A stretch of 64,000 bases of DNA from Vibrio sp. RE88 (GTDB lineage Bacteria; Pseudomonadota; Gammaproteobacteria; Enterobacterales; Vibrionaceae), in contig NZ_VTYQ01000010.1 of assembly GCF_013113835.1 (NCBI RefSeq), positions 49,773 through 113,772 on the forward strand, read 5' to 3'. A program made the translations under genes and the position numbers. Under the pieces are notes generated by a model. That model did no database searches. It saw only the letters and a list, made by a program, of their open reading frames with translations, and was not told the origin of the DNA. Of the stretch, positions 7,706-15,549 are shown one piece after another. Within the stretch, counting starts at the first letter, position 1, and each line of letters starts with the position of its first letter.

Positions 7706-9601
7706 TTAAGCGGTTGCTAGCTGTGCTTTCGCTTTACGCATCTTCTTAAGTGAAATACAGGTTAGGGCGGTCACGACTGTACCTGCCGCCATACAAACGA
7801 GTGCCATCAGTGGTAGGTTCATTGCGCCAAGTAATGCGACGACTGGGCCACCGTGCGCGACGCTGTTGGTGATACCAAATGAGAATGCCATTACGGCCGC
7901 GACCATAGAGCCAAGCACGTTAGCAGGAATCACAGACATTGGGTCTTGCGCGGCAAATGGAATTGCGCCCTCTGAGATACCGACTAAGCCCATGGCGCCA
8001 GCCGCTTTACCAGCTTCGATTTCTGATGCTTCAAAGAGATTGAATTTACGACCAAGGAAAGTGGCTAGACCCATACCAAGAGGTGCTACAGGAATTGCAC
8101 ACGCCATGGCGCCCATAAACTGAGTCTGACCACTGGCTATCATACCGACGGAGAACAAGAACGCGACTTTGTTAAACGGCCCGCCCATATCAAAACCAGC
8201 CATACCACCTAAGACAATGCCCAACAGAATCACACTGCCAGTACTCATGCTGACTAACATCGCATTCAGGCCATCCATCAAGCTCGCAATGGGTGCACCA
8301 ATGACGAAGATAAACAGGCTGGATATAAACAAAGAACCTAGGATTGGTGCAATCATAATAGGCACCAATGGCTGAATAAATTTATGGTAGTTGATGCTCG
8401 TCAGCCATTTTACAAAATAGCCAACCAGTAGACCCGCAACGATGGCTCCGATAAAACCTGTGCCAGCTTCCGCACCATAGAAAGAACCATTGTTGGCAAT
8501 CCAGCCACCGATTAATCCTGGTGCGAGACCCGGACGGTCTGCAATCGCATAGGCTATGTAGCCCGCCAAGATAGGGATCATCAAGGTAAACGACACCACA
8601 CCGACATCCAGTACTTTTTGCCACATGCTGCCTTCAGGAATTGCCATTCCTGCAGAGGTTGGCTCGCCACCAATAGCCAGCGCAAGTGCGATCAGCAGGC
8701 CACCTGTGACCACAAATGGAATCATGTGTGAAACGCCGTTCATCAGGTAGCGGTATAAATCGCTACGTGCATTCGAAGAGGCTGTTTCAGTCGTTTGGCT
8801 TTCTTCACTCGCTGTATAGAGTGGCGCTTGTAGCGCTTTTTCTATCAAACCCTTAGCATCGCTGATAGGGGCTTTGACGCCTGTCGTGATGACCTTTTTT
8901 CCCGCGAAGCGATTCATATCAACCTGTTTGTCACAGGCGACAATGATAGCGTCAGCCTTAGCTATCTCTTCTGAACTCGGCGTGTTTTTGACCCCGATAG
9001 AGCCATTGGTTTCGACCTTGATTTGATAGCCAAGTTCAGCGGCGCCTTTTTCTAAGGCTTCGGCGGCTAGGTATGTGTGCGCAACGCCTGCTGGGCAGCC
9101 GGTAACACCGATTAAAAAGCCTTGATCGGCTTCTGGGTTGTCTTGCAAATCTTGTGGTTTAGCGAGCAGTAATTCTAACGCTTCTTCAGAAGAACTAGCC
9201 TGCATAAAACGTTCAATAAAACCGTCTTCGATCAGTTTGGAAGAGAGTTCGGCTAGCACCTCGATATGATGATCGGCACCACCATCAGGAGAGGCAATCA
9301 TAAAAAATAGTTTACTCGGCTGACCGTCTTCTGCGCCGTATTCTATCCCTTGGCGGCTAATACCAATCGCGACAGCGGGTTGGAAAACCGCGGCACTTTT
9401 GGCATGAGGCAGCGCGACGCCATCTTCAAAGCCTGTGTTGCCAATCTCTTCTCGAGCCTGAATGTCATTGAGGAATTGTGCTTTGTCGCTGATGCGGTGG
9501 TTGTTGCTCAGCAGTTCGATCAGTTCTTCGAATACTTCTTGCTTGGTTGTTGCTTGGAGATCTAAGCAAATCAACTCTTGATTGATTAAGTCTGTGATCA
9601 T
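7706..9601 (-). CDS. fructose-family PTS transporter, fused EIIA-EIIB-EIIC
   Basis: A 631-aa sugar-specific PTS permease in A-B-C order. The EIIA domain (about 1-150) carries the phospho-His in GVALPHAKS (His66). The EIIB domain (about 160-265) carries the phospho-Cys in GVTGCPAGVAHT (Cys169). The EIIC membrane domain (about 285-625) starts with LMNGVSHMIPFVVTGG and has about ten hydrophobic segments. It takes up and phosphorylates a hexose of the fructose/mannose group; the exact sugar cannot be told from sequence. It is divergent from an AraC-type gene across 342 bp, which suggests local control. Start ATG has GGGGTAAACGAG upstream. Confidence 0.9.
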   Translation of the reverse strand: MITDLINQELICLDLQATTKQEVFEELIELLSNNHRISDKAQFLNDIQAREEIGNTGFEDGVALPHAKSAAVFQPAVAIGISRQGIEYGAEDGQPSKLFFMIASPDGGADHHIEVLAELSSKLIEDGFIERFMQASSSEEALELLLAKPQDLQDNPEADQGFLIGVTGCPAGVAHTYLAAEALEKGAAELGYQIKVETNGSIGVKNTPSSEEIAKADAIIVACDKQVDMNRFAGKKVITTGVKAPISDAKGLIEKALQAPLYTASEESQTTETASSNARSDLYRYLMNGVSHMIPFVVTGGLLIALALAIGGEPTSAGMAIPEGSMWQKVLDVGVVSFTLMIPILAGYIAYAIADRPGLAPGLIGGWIANNGSFYGAEAGTGFIGAIVAGLLVGYFVKWLTSINYHKFIQPLVPIMIAPILGSLFISSLFIFVIGAPIASLMDGLNAMLVSMSTGSVILLGIVLGGMAGFDMGGPFNKVAFLFSVGMIASGQTQFMGAMACAIPVAPLGMGLATFLGRKFNLFEASEIEAGKAAGAMGLVGISEGAIPFAAQDPMSVIPANVLGSMVAAVMAFSFGITNSVAHGGPVVALLGAMNLPLMALVCMAAGTVVTALTCISLKKMRKAKAQLATA

Positions 9602-9943
9602 CTCGTTTACCCCGATTGGTTCCGATCTGTGCGGAACTTGTTTTTTTATCTGAGGGTAATTGTGGGGGATTCAGTCAAGGATTTTTAGTGTACCAGAAAT
9701 GCATTTACTGGATTATTGTAACTATGAATTTGGAGTGTGATCGAACTCAATTATTGACTTAAGTGTAAGTAGTTTGTTTTATTTTTAATTAACTATTAAA
9801 TATCAAGTGTTTATTGTTTTTTATTGAGTGTTTCTATCTTTGAAAGGAAAAATACAAATCGTAAAAACTAGAGTATAGTAACCTCGATTTTATGTGTTTT
9901 TTGTTGATGGAAGTCACGAAAAGTGATTGTTTGAGAGGGGGCT
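9602..9943. other. 342-bp divergent regulatory region
   Basis: AT-rich region between the EIIABC gene and the AraC-type gene with no convincing small gene. It holds a CRP-like site (9736-9751) and the inverted motif TCAC-N5-GTGA (9914-9926) close to the AraC start. Long T and A tracts around 9778-9835 suggest bent DNA or UP-type elements, but no single promoter stands out. Confidence 0.6.
9736..9751 (-). promoter_or_regulatory. CRP-like site
   Basis: TGTGATCGAACTCAAT has a perfect left half-site TGTGA, a 6-bp spacer and a partial right half TCAAT compared with TGTGA-N6-TCACA. It lies about 135 bp upstream of the PTS gene, as expected for a catabolite-controlled sugar transporter. Confidence 0.5.
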
Positions 9944-10786
9944 ATGAGCCATATATTCCATGAGTTACTCGATAATGTTATTCATGAACGGGAGCATTTT
10001 AGTCGTATCTGGTTTGCTGCAGACAAACTCACGCCCCCGGCTTTTAGCTATCAGGTGAACTTTCCACGGCTTGAGCTCGTTTTAAGTGGCGAGTACCTCA
10101 ATCAACTTGAAGATCCTGAACAAGGGATTGCGGACATTAGCGTATTGAGTGGAGATGCACTCTATATTCCTCCTAACTGTTGGAATAAACCGAACTGGGA
10201 AAACGAATGCTCGGTACTGAGTTTGCTGTTTGGCCGTCGCCAGTTAGGTTTCAGTTTGGTGAGCAAACGTGCAGGGGAAAGCGGTTTCTATGACATCCAG
10301 AAATATTCTGTACCGACCCGAACTGGGCATGCGGTCGATCATATTTTGCAGGCATTGAACGCACTAGCTCAGGAACCTCAAAAAGCTCCGATGGATGAAC
10401 ATTTGCTGGTGGCTCTGCTCAGCTACTGCCAGTCAATGCTACAAAAGCCTGATGGCAGTTCGAAAAGCCACAGTGAAGATCTTTACCAAGGGATTTGTAT
10501 CTATATTCAAGAGAATTTTCATCGGGCGATTACCCGGACGTCGATTGCTTCGCGGTTTAACATTTCCCCCAATCACTTGTCGCGTTTGTTTCGCCAGCAA
10601 GGGCATATGACACTGGCCGACTACATCACCTGGGTTCGAATTGACCGTGCTAAGTTTATGCTCAAGCGCTATGACTTCCGTCTACAGGAAGTGGCGAACC
10701 GTTGTGGTTACGCAGATGCCAACTATTTTTTTCGGGTATTTAAGAACAAAGTCGGTATGACGCCGAGCGAATATCGGGCGAGTTAG
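9944..10786 (+). CDS. AraC-family transcriptional regulator
   Basis: A 280-aa regulator. The N-terminal about 150 residues look like the cupin-type sensing domain of AraC proteins (GDALYIPPNCWNKP). The C-terminal 95 residues hold the two helix-turn-helix motifs, with RTSIASRFNISPNHLSRLFRQQG and the signature VANRCGYADANYFFRVFKNKVGMTPSEYR split over them. It is divergent from the EIIABC gene and convergent with the EIIA gene, whose stop codon it overlaps by 4 bp. It probably responds to the sugar handled by these PTS genes; that is inferred from position. Confidence 0.85.
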   Translation: MSHIFHELLDNVIHEREHFSRIWFAADKLTPPAFSYQVNFPRLELVLSGEYLNQLEDPEQGIADISVLSGDALYIPPNCWNKPNWENECSVLSLLFGRRQLGFSLVSKRAGESGFYDIQKYSVPTRTGHAVDHILQALNALAQEPQKAPMDEHLLVALLSYCQSMLQKPDGSSKSHSEDLYQGICIYIQENFHRAITRTSIASRFNISPNHLSRLFRQQGHMTLADYITWVRIDRAKFMLKRYDFRLQEVANRCGYADANYFFRVFKNKVGMTPSEYRAS

Positions 10787-11571
10787 GTTTGTGCCAGCTT
10801 ATGGGTAAGAAGAGCTTTTAACGCTTGTGGTTCGTGGCTGGTACGCAGCAACTGGCAATAGTCTGGAGCCAGCAATGAGCGAGTCAGGCGCGTAAAGGCT
10901 AGCAACACATCACGTGAAGCGTTATGTGGTAAAGCGATAGCGATGATCATACTGACGTCACCCTGAGCTGGAGAGTTCCAGTCTAATTCTTCTGTCAGCG
11001 ACACAATGCTGACACTTGGGATATCAATCGCTTCACTCATGATGTGAGGAAGGGCGATGCCATGCCCAATAGCGGTTGAAGAGGTTTGCTCTCGCTGCGC
11101 AAACTGTTCGCATATCAAAGCAGGGTTTGAGCTGGTAATACATTTTGTCGCGATGCTGAATGCCGCTGACTTAGTGTCAACATCACTGTGGTGGTGTAAG
11201 TAGCTAAGTGGAAAATCGAGATGAAAAGTGGGCAGATTGCTGAGCAGCGTAATATTGGTTAATTGGTTACTCTTATGCGCAGTATTGACCAAGGTGAACT
11301 GATCGCTGATGAAATTGGTAAACACCATGCAGGCCAATTCTGCATCGGAGCCTTCAATGTGTATCTGACATAAATCGAACTCCTGACTGCCCAACGACAT
11401 GACCTGTAAAGGGTGCTCGATATTGGCTCTTTCCCACTTGGTGACATTAAGTAACACGACCACCGAGCGAAACATCCCGCTCAAGGCTTTGAGGCGATTG
11501 ATTTTCCAACTGGCAAATCCATCCTCAGGGAGAACGAACGTAATGCGACGCTCAATCACAGTGATTTGCAC
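10783..11571 (-). CDS. PTS EIIA protein with a degenerate HPr-like N-terminal domain
   Basis: A 262-aa soluble protein. Residues about 120-262 are a fructose/Ntr-type EIIA domain with the phospho-His motif GHGIALPHIMSE (His176). Residues about 8-92 align by eye with HPr: ITFVLPEDGF matches the beta strand before the HPr active site, and SLGSQEFDLCQIHIEGSDAE matches its LGL-x5-VTISAEGEDE block. The HPr phospho-His motif GLHARPA is replaced by GFASWKI, with Ala20 at the His position, so this half should not carry phosphate. The GTG start overlaps the EIIB gene by 16 bp, indicating translational coupling. No EIIC follows. A regulatory role, or service to an EIIC elsewhere, is inferred. Confidence 0.75.
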   Translation of the reverse strand: MQITVIERRITFVLPEDGFASWKINRLKALSGMFRSVVVLLNVTKWERANIEHPLQVMSLGSQEFDLCQIHIEGSDAELACMVFTNFISDQFTLVNTAHKSNQLTNITLLSNLPTFHLDFPLSYLHHHSDVDTKSAAFSIATKCITSSNPALICEQFAQREQTSSTAIGHGIALPHIMSEAIDIPSVSIVSLTEELDWNSPAQGDVSMIIAIALPHNASRDVLLAFTRLTRSLLAPDYCQLLRTSHEPQALKALLTHKLAQT

Positions 11572-11858
11572 CTGTCGAGAACGGCATCAACATTGGTCAG
11601 TACTTCTTCAATGGTAACAACATGGATTTTACAACCAGTGAAGCGCGCCCGCTGTTCTATTTCTATATCTGAAGCAATCAGAACCAAATCTGCGCGCATG
11701 ATATCTTGAGCGGAGAGAGGGTTTTCAATCCCCATTGCACCCTGAGTTTCGACCTTGATCTGCAAGCCTTTTTTAGGTGCAGCTTTACTCAATGCATCGG
11801 CAGCCATGTAAGTATGAGCAATTCCGGTAGGGCAGGCGGTTACAGCAACAATTTTCAT
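11556..11858 (-). CDS. fructose-family PTS EIIB protein
   Basis: A 100-aa free-standing EIIB domain. The phospho-Cys lies in VTACPTGIAHTYMAA (Cys9), and KVETQGAMGIEN and ADLVLIASDIEIE are the usual EIIB-fructose landmarks. It should pass phosphate from an EIIA to sugar bound by an EIIC. It is transcribed with the overlapping EIIA gene and divergently from nnrS. No EIIC gene lies within this operon, unlike complete free-standing fructose-type systems. Confidence 0.9.
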   Translation of the reverse strand: MKIVAVTACPTGIAHTYMAADALSKAAPKKGLQIKVETQGAMGIENPLSAQDIMRADLVLIASDIEIEQRARFTGCKIHVVTIEEVLTNVDAVLDRCKSL

Positions 11859-11954
11859 CTAAAACCTCACAATGTCCAGGTGGGTTATTGTCAACTTCTG
11901 ACGACTTGGGTCAATGATCCAGATCTTCAAAATTTGCATTCTTATTACTCTTAT

Positions 11955-11993
11955 GTGTCCTTATGACCTGATTTTGTAGGGTCATAAAGACAC
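11955..11993 (+). promoter_or_regulatory. paired NorR-type binding sites upstream of nnrS
   Basis: GTCCTTATGAC (11957-11967) and GTCATAAAGAC (11981-11991) both fit the NorR core GT-N7-AC. They belong to a 14-bp inverted repeat (11955-11968 and 11980-11993) with one mismatch. They lie about 40-80 bp upstream of a sigma-54 promoter, a normal place for an enhancer-binding protein. NorR is the nitric-oxide-sensing sigma-54 activator of other nnrS and hmp genes. Confidence 0.7.
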
Positions 11994-12032
11994 GATTTTT
12001 CTTAACATATTGAATTTCGGTTGATTTAACAC

Positions 12033-12048
12033 TGGAATGAATATTGCT
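12033..12048 (+). promoter_or_regulatory. sigma-54 promoter of nnrS
   Basis: TGGAATGAATATTGCT carries GG (12034-12035) and GC (12046-12047) exactly 10 bp apart, the invariant -24/-12 arrangement of RpoN promoters, with TTGC at -12. Transcription would start near 12059, about 25 bp before the start codon. Confidence 0.65.
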
Positions 12049-12084
12049 GTTAGATAGTTAGATTCAATATTTGGAGTGACCATA

Positions 12085-13269
12085 GTGCTCAATATTACTG
12101 ACAAAAAAGTCGAAGAAGCCATTCCGCCGATTTTACGTCTGGGGTTCCGGCCCTTCTTTTTGCTTGGGGCCGTTTATGCTGTTATTGCTATCGCCTTGTG
12201 GGTATGGATGTTTCAAAACGGCCAGCCTGCGGCGTTAAAGGTACCTGCTTTGTGGTGGCATGTGCATGAGATGCTGTTTGGTTTCTCGATGGCGATTGTG
12301 GTGGGGTTTGTCTTGACCGCAGTCCAAAACTGGACGGGAATCCATGGCACCAAGCACCATAGATTGGCGCTACTGGTTGGCTTGTGGTTGCTTCCGCGTG
12401 TGCTGTTCTGGACACCTACGCCTTTGTGGTTGATTTCATCGATAGAGGCTCTGTTTATCGCTTTTGCTGCTTATGAAGTTGGCAGTCGAGTGATCAAAGC
12501 CAAAGGGTGGAAAAATCTGTTCTTTGTGCCCTTGTTTGTTTTGGCGATTGCGGCGAACTTTGCCAGCTACGCGACCATTAAGGGGATGCCGCCGTTTCCT
12601 TCTTCAGCGGTCTGGCAGGCAATGTTGTGGTGGTTTACGATTTTACTGTCGGTGATGGGCGGGCGAGTGATCCCATTCTTCACAGCTCGGCGATTTAATT
12701 TTGATAAACCACAGCCGATGACTTGGCTAGAATGGACGGCAAACCTACCGCTGGTCAGTTTATTTATTCTGAGCTTTTTCCCTGTCACTTTTGCTCAGCT
12801 TGGGCCTTCTCTGATGGTCATTTCCGGTTTAGCACATTTAGTACGTGTGATGAGATGGCAGCCGTGGCGCACCGTTAAAGAGCCGCTGGTATGGGCACTA
12901 CATTTAGCTTACTTGTGTATTCCGGTCAGCCTATTATTGAGAGGGTTACTCGATAACCCATTTGCGGGCCACAATATGTTGCATCTGTTTGCGATTGGAG
13001 CGCTCGGCGGCTTGATACTGGCGATGATCGCTCGTGTCACCATGGGGCATACTGGGCGAGCAATTTATCAGGGCCCAAATATGGCGTTAGCGTTCGCTAT
13101 GCTGACGGCCGCTGCGTTAGTTCGTAGTGTTGGTGTAGTTCTATGGCCAGCCCAAATGATGTTGATGATCGATATCAGCGGGTTGTTGTGGGTGCTGGCG
13201 TTTACTCTGTATGTGATTAAGTTTGGCCCTATGTTGCTAAAAGCGAGAGTCGACGGTCATCCAGGTTAA
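12085..13269 (+). CDS. nnrS: NnrS-family multipass membrane protein
   Basis: A 394-aa, roughly 12-helix inner-membrane protein of the NnrS family, linked to protection of metabolism during nitric-oxide stress; haem and copper binding has been reported for family members. Family features are the N-terminal RLGFRPFFLLG, the His motif WHVHEMLFGF, and GHNMLHLFAIGALGGLILAMIARVTMGHTGR split near residues 290-325. I prefer the GTG at 12085 because GGAG lies 8 bp upstream; a GTG at 12076 overlaps that ribosome-binding site. NorR-type boxes and a sigma-54 promoter precede it. Confidence 0.9.
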   Translation: MLNITDKKVEEAIPPILRLGFRPFFLLGAVYAVIAIALWVWMFQNGQPAALKVPALWWHVHEMLFGFSMAIVVGFVLTAVQNWTGIHGTKHHRLALLVGLWLLPRVLFWTPTPLWLISSIEALFIAFAAYEVGSRVIKAKGWKNLFFVPLFVLAIAANFASYATIKGMPPFPSSAVWQAMLWWFTILLSVMGGRVIPFFTARRFNFDKPQPMTWLEWTANLPLVSLFILSFFPVTFAQLGPSLMVISGLAHLVRVMRWQPWRTVKEPLVWALHLAYLCIPVSLLLRGLLDNPFAGHNMLHLFAIGALGGLILAMIARVTMGHTGRAIYQGPNMALAFAMLTAAALVRSVGVVLWPAQMMLMIDISGLLWVLAFTLYVIKFGPMLLKARVDGHPG

Positions 13270-13320
13270 GTAGGTAACGGCTGCCTTCGCGCGCTGGTCG
13301 ATTCACTTAGCAGAAAAATA

Positions 13321-13352
13321 AAAAGGGTTGATGCATACACATCAACCCTTTT
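13321..13352. terminator. bidirectional terminator between nnrS and dapD
   Basis: AAAAGGGTTGATG and CATCAACCCTTTT form a 13-bp stem around CATACA, with a T-run on either strand. It separates the convergent nnrS and dapD genes. Confidence 0.9.
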
Positions 13353-13369
13353 TCTATTCGGCTACCAGC

Positions 13370-14401
13370 TTAGTTATTGCTGTGTAGCTCAGAGTTCAGC
13401 TCTACTGCAGTTTTGTTCGCTAGACATTCAATCTGACCAGTCACTGAGTTGCGACGGAACAGTAAATCAGACACGCCAGCTAGGTCGCGAGCTTTCACCA
13501 CTTCCACTTCGTTGCCTTCTGAATCCAGCATACGAACCTTAGCACCCGCAGTGACATACAGACCAGACTCAACAGTACAACGATCACCCAGTGGGAAACC
13601 AAGGCCTGCGTTTGCGCCTAGCAGTGAACTTTCACCGATAGAAACGACAACTGAACCACCACCAGATAGCGTACCCATGATTGAAGCACCACCACCAATA
13701 TCAGAGCCGTTACCAACCACAACACCAGCAGAGATACGGCCTTCAACCATGCTCACACCCGTTGTACCCGCGTTAAAGTTGATGAAACCTTCATGCATAA
13801 CGGTTGTGCCTTCGCCAACATGAGCGCCAAGGCGAACGCGTGAAGTATCAGCGATACGCACACCAGCAGGTACCACGTAATCAACCATTTTAGGGAACTT
13901 ATCGACACAATCGACAGATAGGTTACGGCCTGCTAGGCGTGCTTCAATTTGGCGTTCAGCCAGTTCTGGCAGATCGATAGGGCCTTCGTTAGTCCAAGCA
14001 ATGTTGTGCAATAGACCAAAGATACCATCAAGCACAGTACCGTGAGGTTGAACTAGGCGGTTAGAGATAAGTTGAAGCTTTAGGAAGCCTTCAGCAACAG
14101 AAGCTGGCTTCTCATCTGCTGCAAGAACAACAAGTACTAGCGGTTGTGAAGACTCCGCGGCTTTAGCTGCAAATGAGGCGTTTGCAGCATCACCGTTTGC
14201 TTCGAATGCACCGGCAAGTTCAGCACTTTGTGCCGCAGAGATTTCGATCGCTTGGTTGCCTTGCTCGTAACCTGCTACTTTTGCGACTGCGTCTACCAGT
14301 GCGTCAGACGGGTTAAGAACTGGGTTCGGGAAAAATGCTTCAATGATTTTTCCATCGCGGTTTTTGGTTGCCGTACCGAAGGCTAGAGAAAAGTAAGCCA
14401 T
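13370..14401 (-). CDS. dapD: tetrahydrodipicolinate N-succinyltransferase
   Basis: Uses succinyl-CoA to acylate tetrahydrodipicolinate in the succinylase branch of lysine and diaminopimelate synthesis. The 343-aa protein is the long form of DapD. Its C-terminal half is a left-handed beta-helix of hexapeptide repeats (VRLGAHVGEGTTVMHEGFIN, GRISAGVVVGNGSDIGGGAS and SLLGANAGLGFPLGDRCTVE regions). ATG start at the end of a 341-bp upstream gap; the gene looks monocistronic and ends at a strong terminator. Confidence 0.93.
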   Translation of the reverse strand: MAYFSLAFGTATKNRDGKIIEAFFPNPVLNPSDALVDAVAKVAGYEQGNQAIEISAAQSAELAGAFEANGDAANASFAAKAAESSQPLVLVVLAADEKPASVAEGFLKLQLISNRLVQPHGTVLDGIFGLLHNIAWTNEGPIDLPELAERQIEARLAGRNLSVDCVDKFPKMVDYVVPAGVRIADTSRVRLGAHVGEGTTVMHEGFINFNAGTTGVSMVEGRISAGVVVGNGSDIGGGASIMGTLSGGGSVVVSIGESSLLGANAGLGFPLGDRCTVESGLYVTAGAKVRMLDSEGNEVEVVKARDLAGVSDLLFRRNSVTGQIECLANKTAVELNSELHSNN

Positions 14402-14742
14402 GTTGAATCTCCGTGTAGTAATCGTCAGTCTGGAAGAGTGAACTCTTCCTCCAAATCAGTTGAGTTCATCATAAAGAGAGCTTTTTCGACTTTAAAGAGC
14501 AGAAACAGATAAAGTCTGTAGGTCGATACGTTTTGTCTCTTTAGCGATATCTTGTCTTTTTATCTATATAGGTAAGTTGTGAGGGCGATAATGGTCGTTG
14601 AGTGTGAAAGCAAAATAAAAAGAGCCCGAAACTGAGTTTCGGGCTCTTTAAATAAGACTTTACTTTAAACTGATTGGCGTTTGCTTTTTAGCTTTATATT
14701 GTCCAACCAAGACACCCGTTGAGCTTGGGTGCGAAAGCAAAA
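14402..14742. other. intergenic region between dapD and the peroxiredoxin gene
   Basis: No gene is evident in this 341-bp stretch. The part next to dapD (14402-14600) should hold its promoter, but I could not pick one confidently. A strong hairpin terminator for the peroxiredoxin gene lies at 14619-14649. Confidence 0.6.
14619..14649 (-). terminator. terminator after the peroxiredoxin gene
   Basis: AAAGAGCCCGAAAC and GTTTCGGGCTCTTT pair over 14 bp with a TGA loop. On the minus strand the stem is followed by a T-rich run, which fits termination of the peroxiredoxin transcript. Confidence 0.85.
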
Positions 14743-15351
14743 TTACTTGCTTAGGTCTTCTGCGTGCTCAGATAGGAACGCTGCAACACCTTTTGGAGAT
14801 GCGTCCATACCTGCTTTACCTTCTTCCCACTGTGCAGGACATACTTCACCGTTCTTCTGGTGGAAGTTTAGAGCGTCAACCATGCGTAGCATTTCGTCGA
14901 TGTTACGGCCTAGTGGTAGGTCGTTAACAACTTGGTGACGTACAACGCCTTCTTCGTCGATTAGGAAAGAACCACGGAAAGCAACGCCTGCTTCTGGGTG
15001 CTCAACGTCGTATGCTTTACAGATTTCGTGCTTAACGTCAGCAACTAGTGGGTACTTAACTTGACCGATACCGCCATCTTCGATAGCAGTGTTACGCCAT
15101 GCGTTGTGAGAGAACTGAGAATCGATAGAAACACCGATTACTTCAACACCTTTAGCTTGGAAATCAGCTAGACGGTTGTCGAAAGCGATTAGCTCAGATG
15201 GGCAAACGAAAGTGAAATCTAGTGGGTAGAAGAAAACAACCGCTTTCTTACCTTTAGTGAACTCTGCAAAGTTGAAGTTATCAACGATCTCACCGTTACC
15301 TAGAACAGCTGCAGCAGTAAAATCTGGGGCTTGACGACCTACTAGTACCAT
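14743..15351 (-). CDS. 2-Cys peroxiredoxin (AhpC/Prx1 group, Prx2-like)
   Basis: A 202-aa typical 2-Cys peroxiredoxin that reduces hydrogen peroxide and alkyl peroxides. The peroxidatic Cys is in FTFVCPSE (Cys50) and the resolving Cys in GEVCPAQW (Cys171). The GGIG motif is present but the C-terminal YF motif of sensitive peroxiredoxins is absent. The frame is open back to 15576, but I chose the ATG at 15351 because AGGAG precedes it and the family starts with MVLVGRQAPDF. It is divergent from oxyR2 across 198 bp, and no ahpF is adjacent. This matches the Prx2/OxyR2 pair known from Vibrio. Confidence 0.93.
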   Translation of the reverse strand: MVLVGRQAPDFTAAAVLGNGEIVDNFNFAEFTKGKKAVVFFYPLDFTFVCPSELIAFDNRLADFQAKGVEVIGVSIDSQFSHNAWRNTAIEDGGIGQVKYPLVADVKHEICKAYDVEHPEAGVAFRGSFLIDEEGVVRHQVVNDLPLGRNIDEMLRMVDALNFHQKNGEVCPAQWEEGKAGMDASPKGVAAFLSEHAEDLSK

Positions 15352-15549
15352 TTTTTTGCTCCTAAAATATATGGTTAGTTCCAAACCAATTGATTCGTTT
15401 TTGGTTTGGTCCGTGTTTGTACGCGACAAACTATAGTACAGATTGTAGTATGGAAAAAAGCGAAATAAATAGATTGAGTTAATCGAAAAAAGCGATAATG
15501 CTAAACCATTATCTTGATCACTGGATGAGCAGTAGTTACATATAGAATT

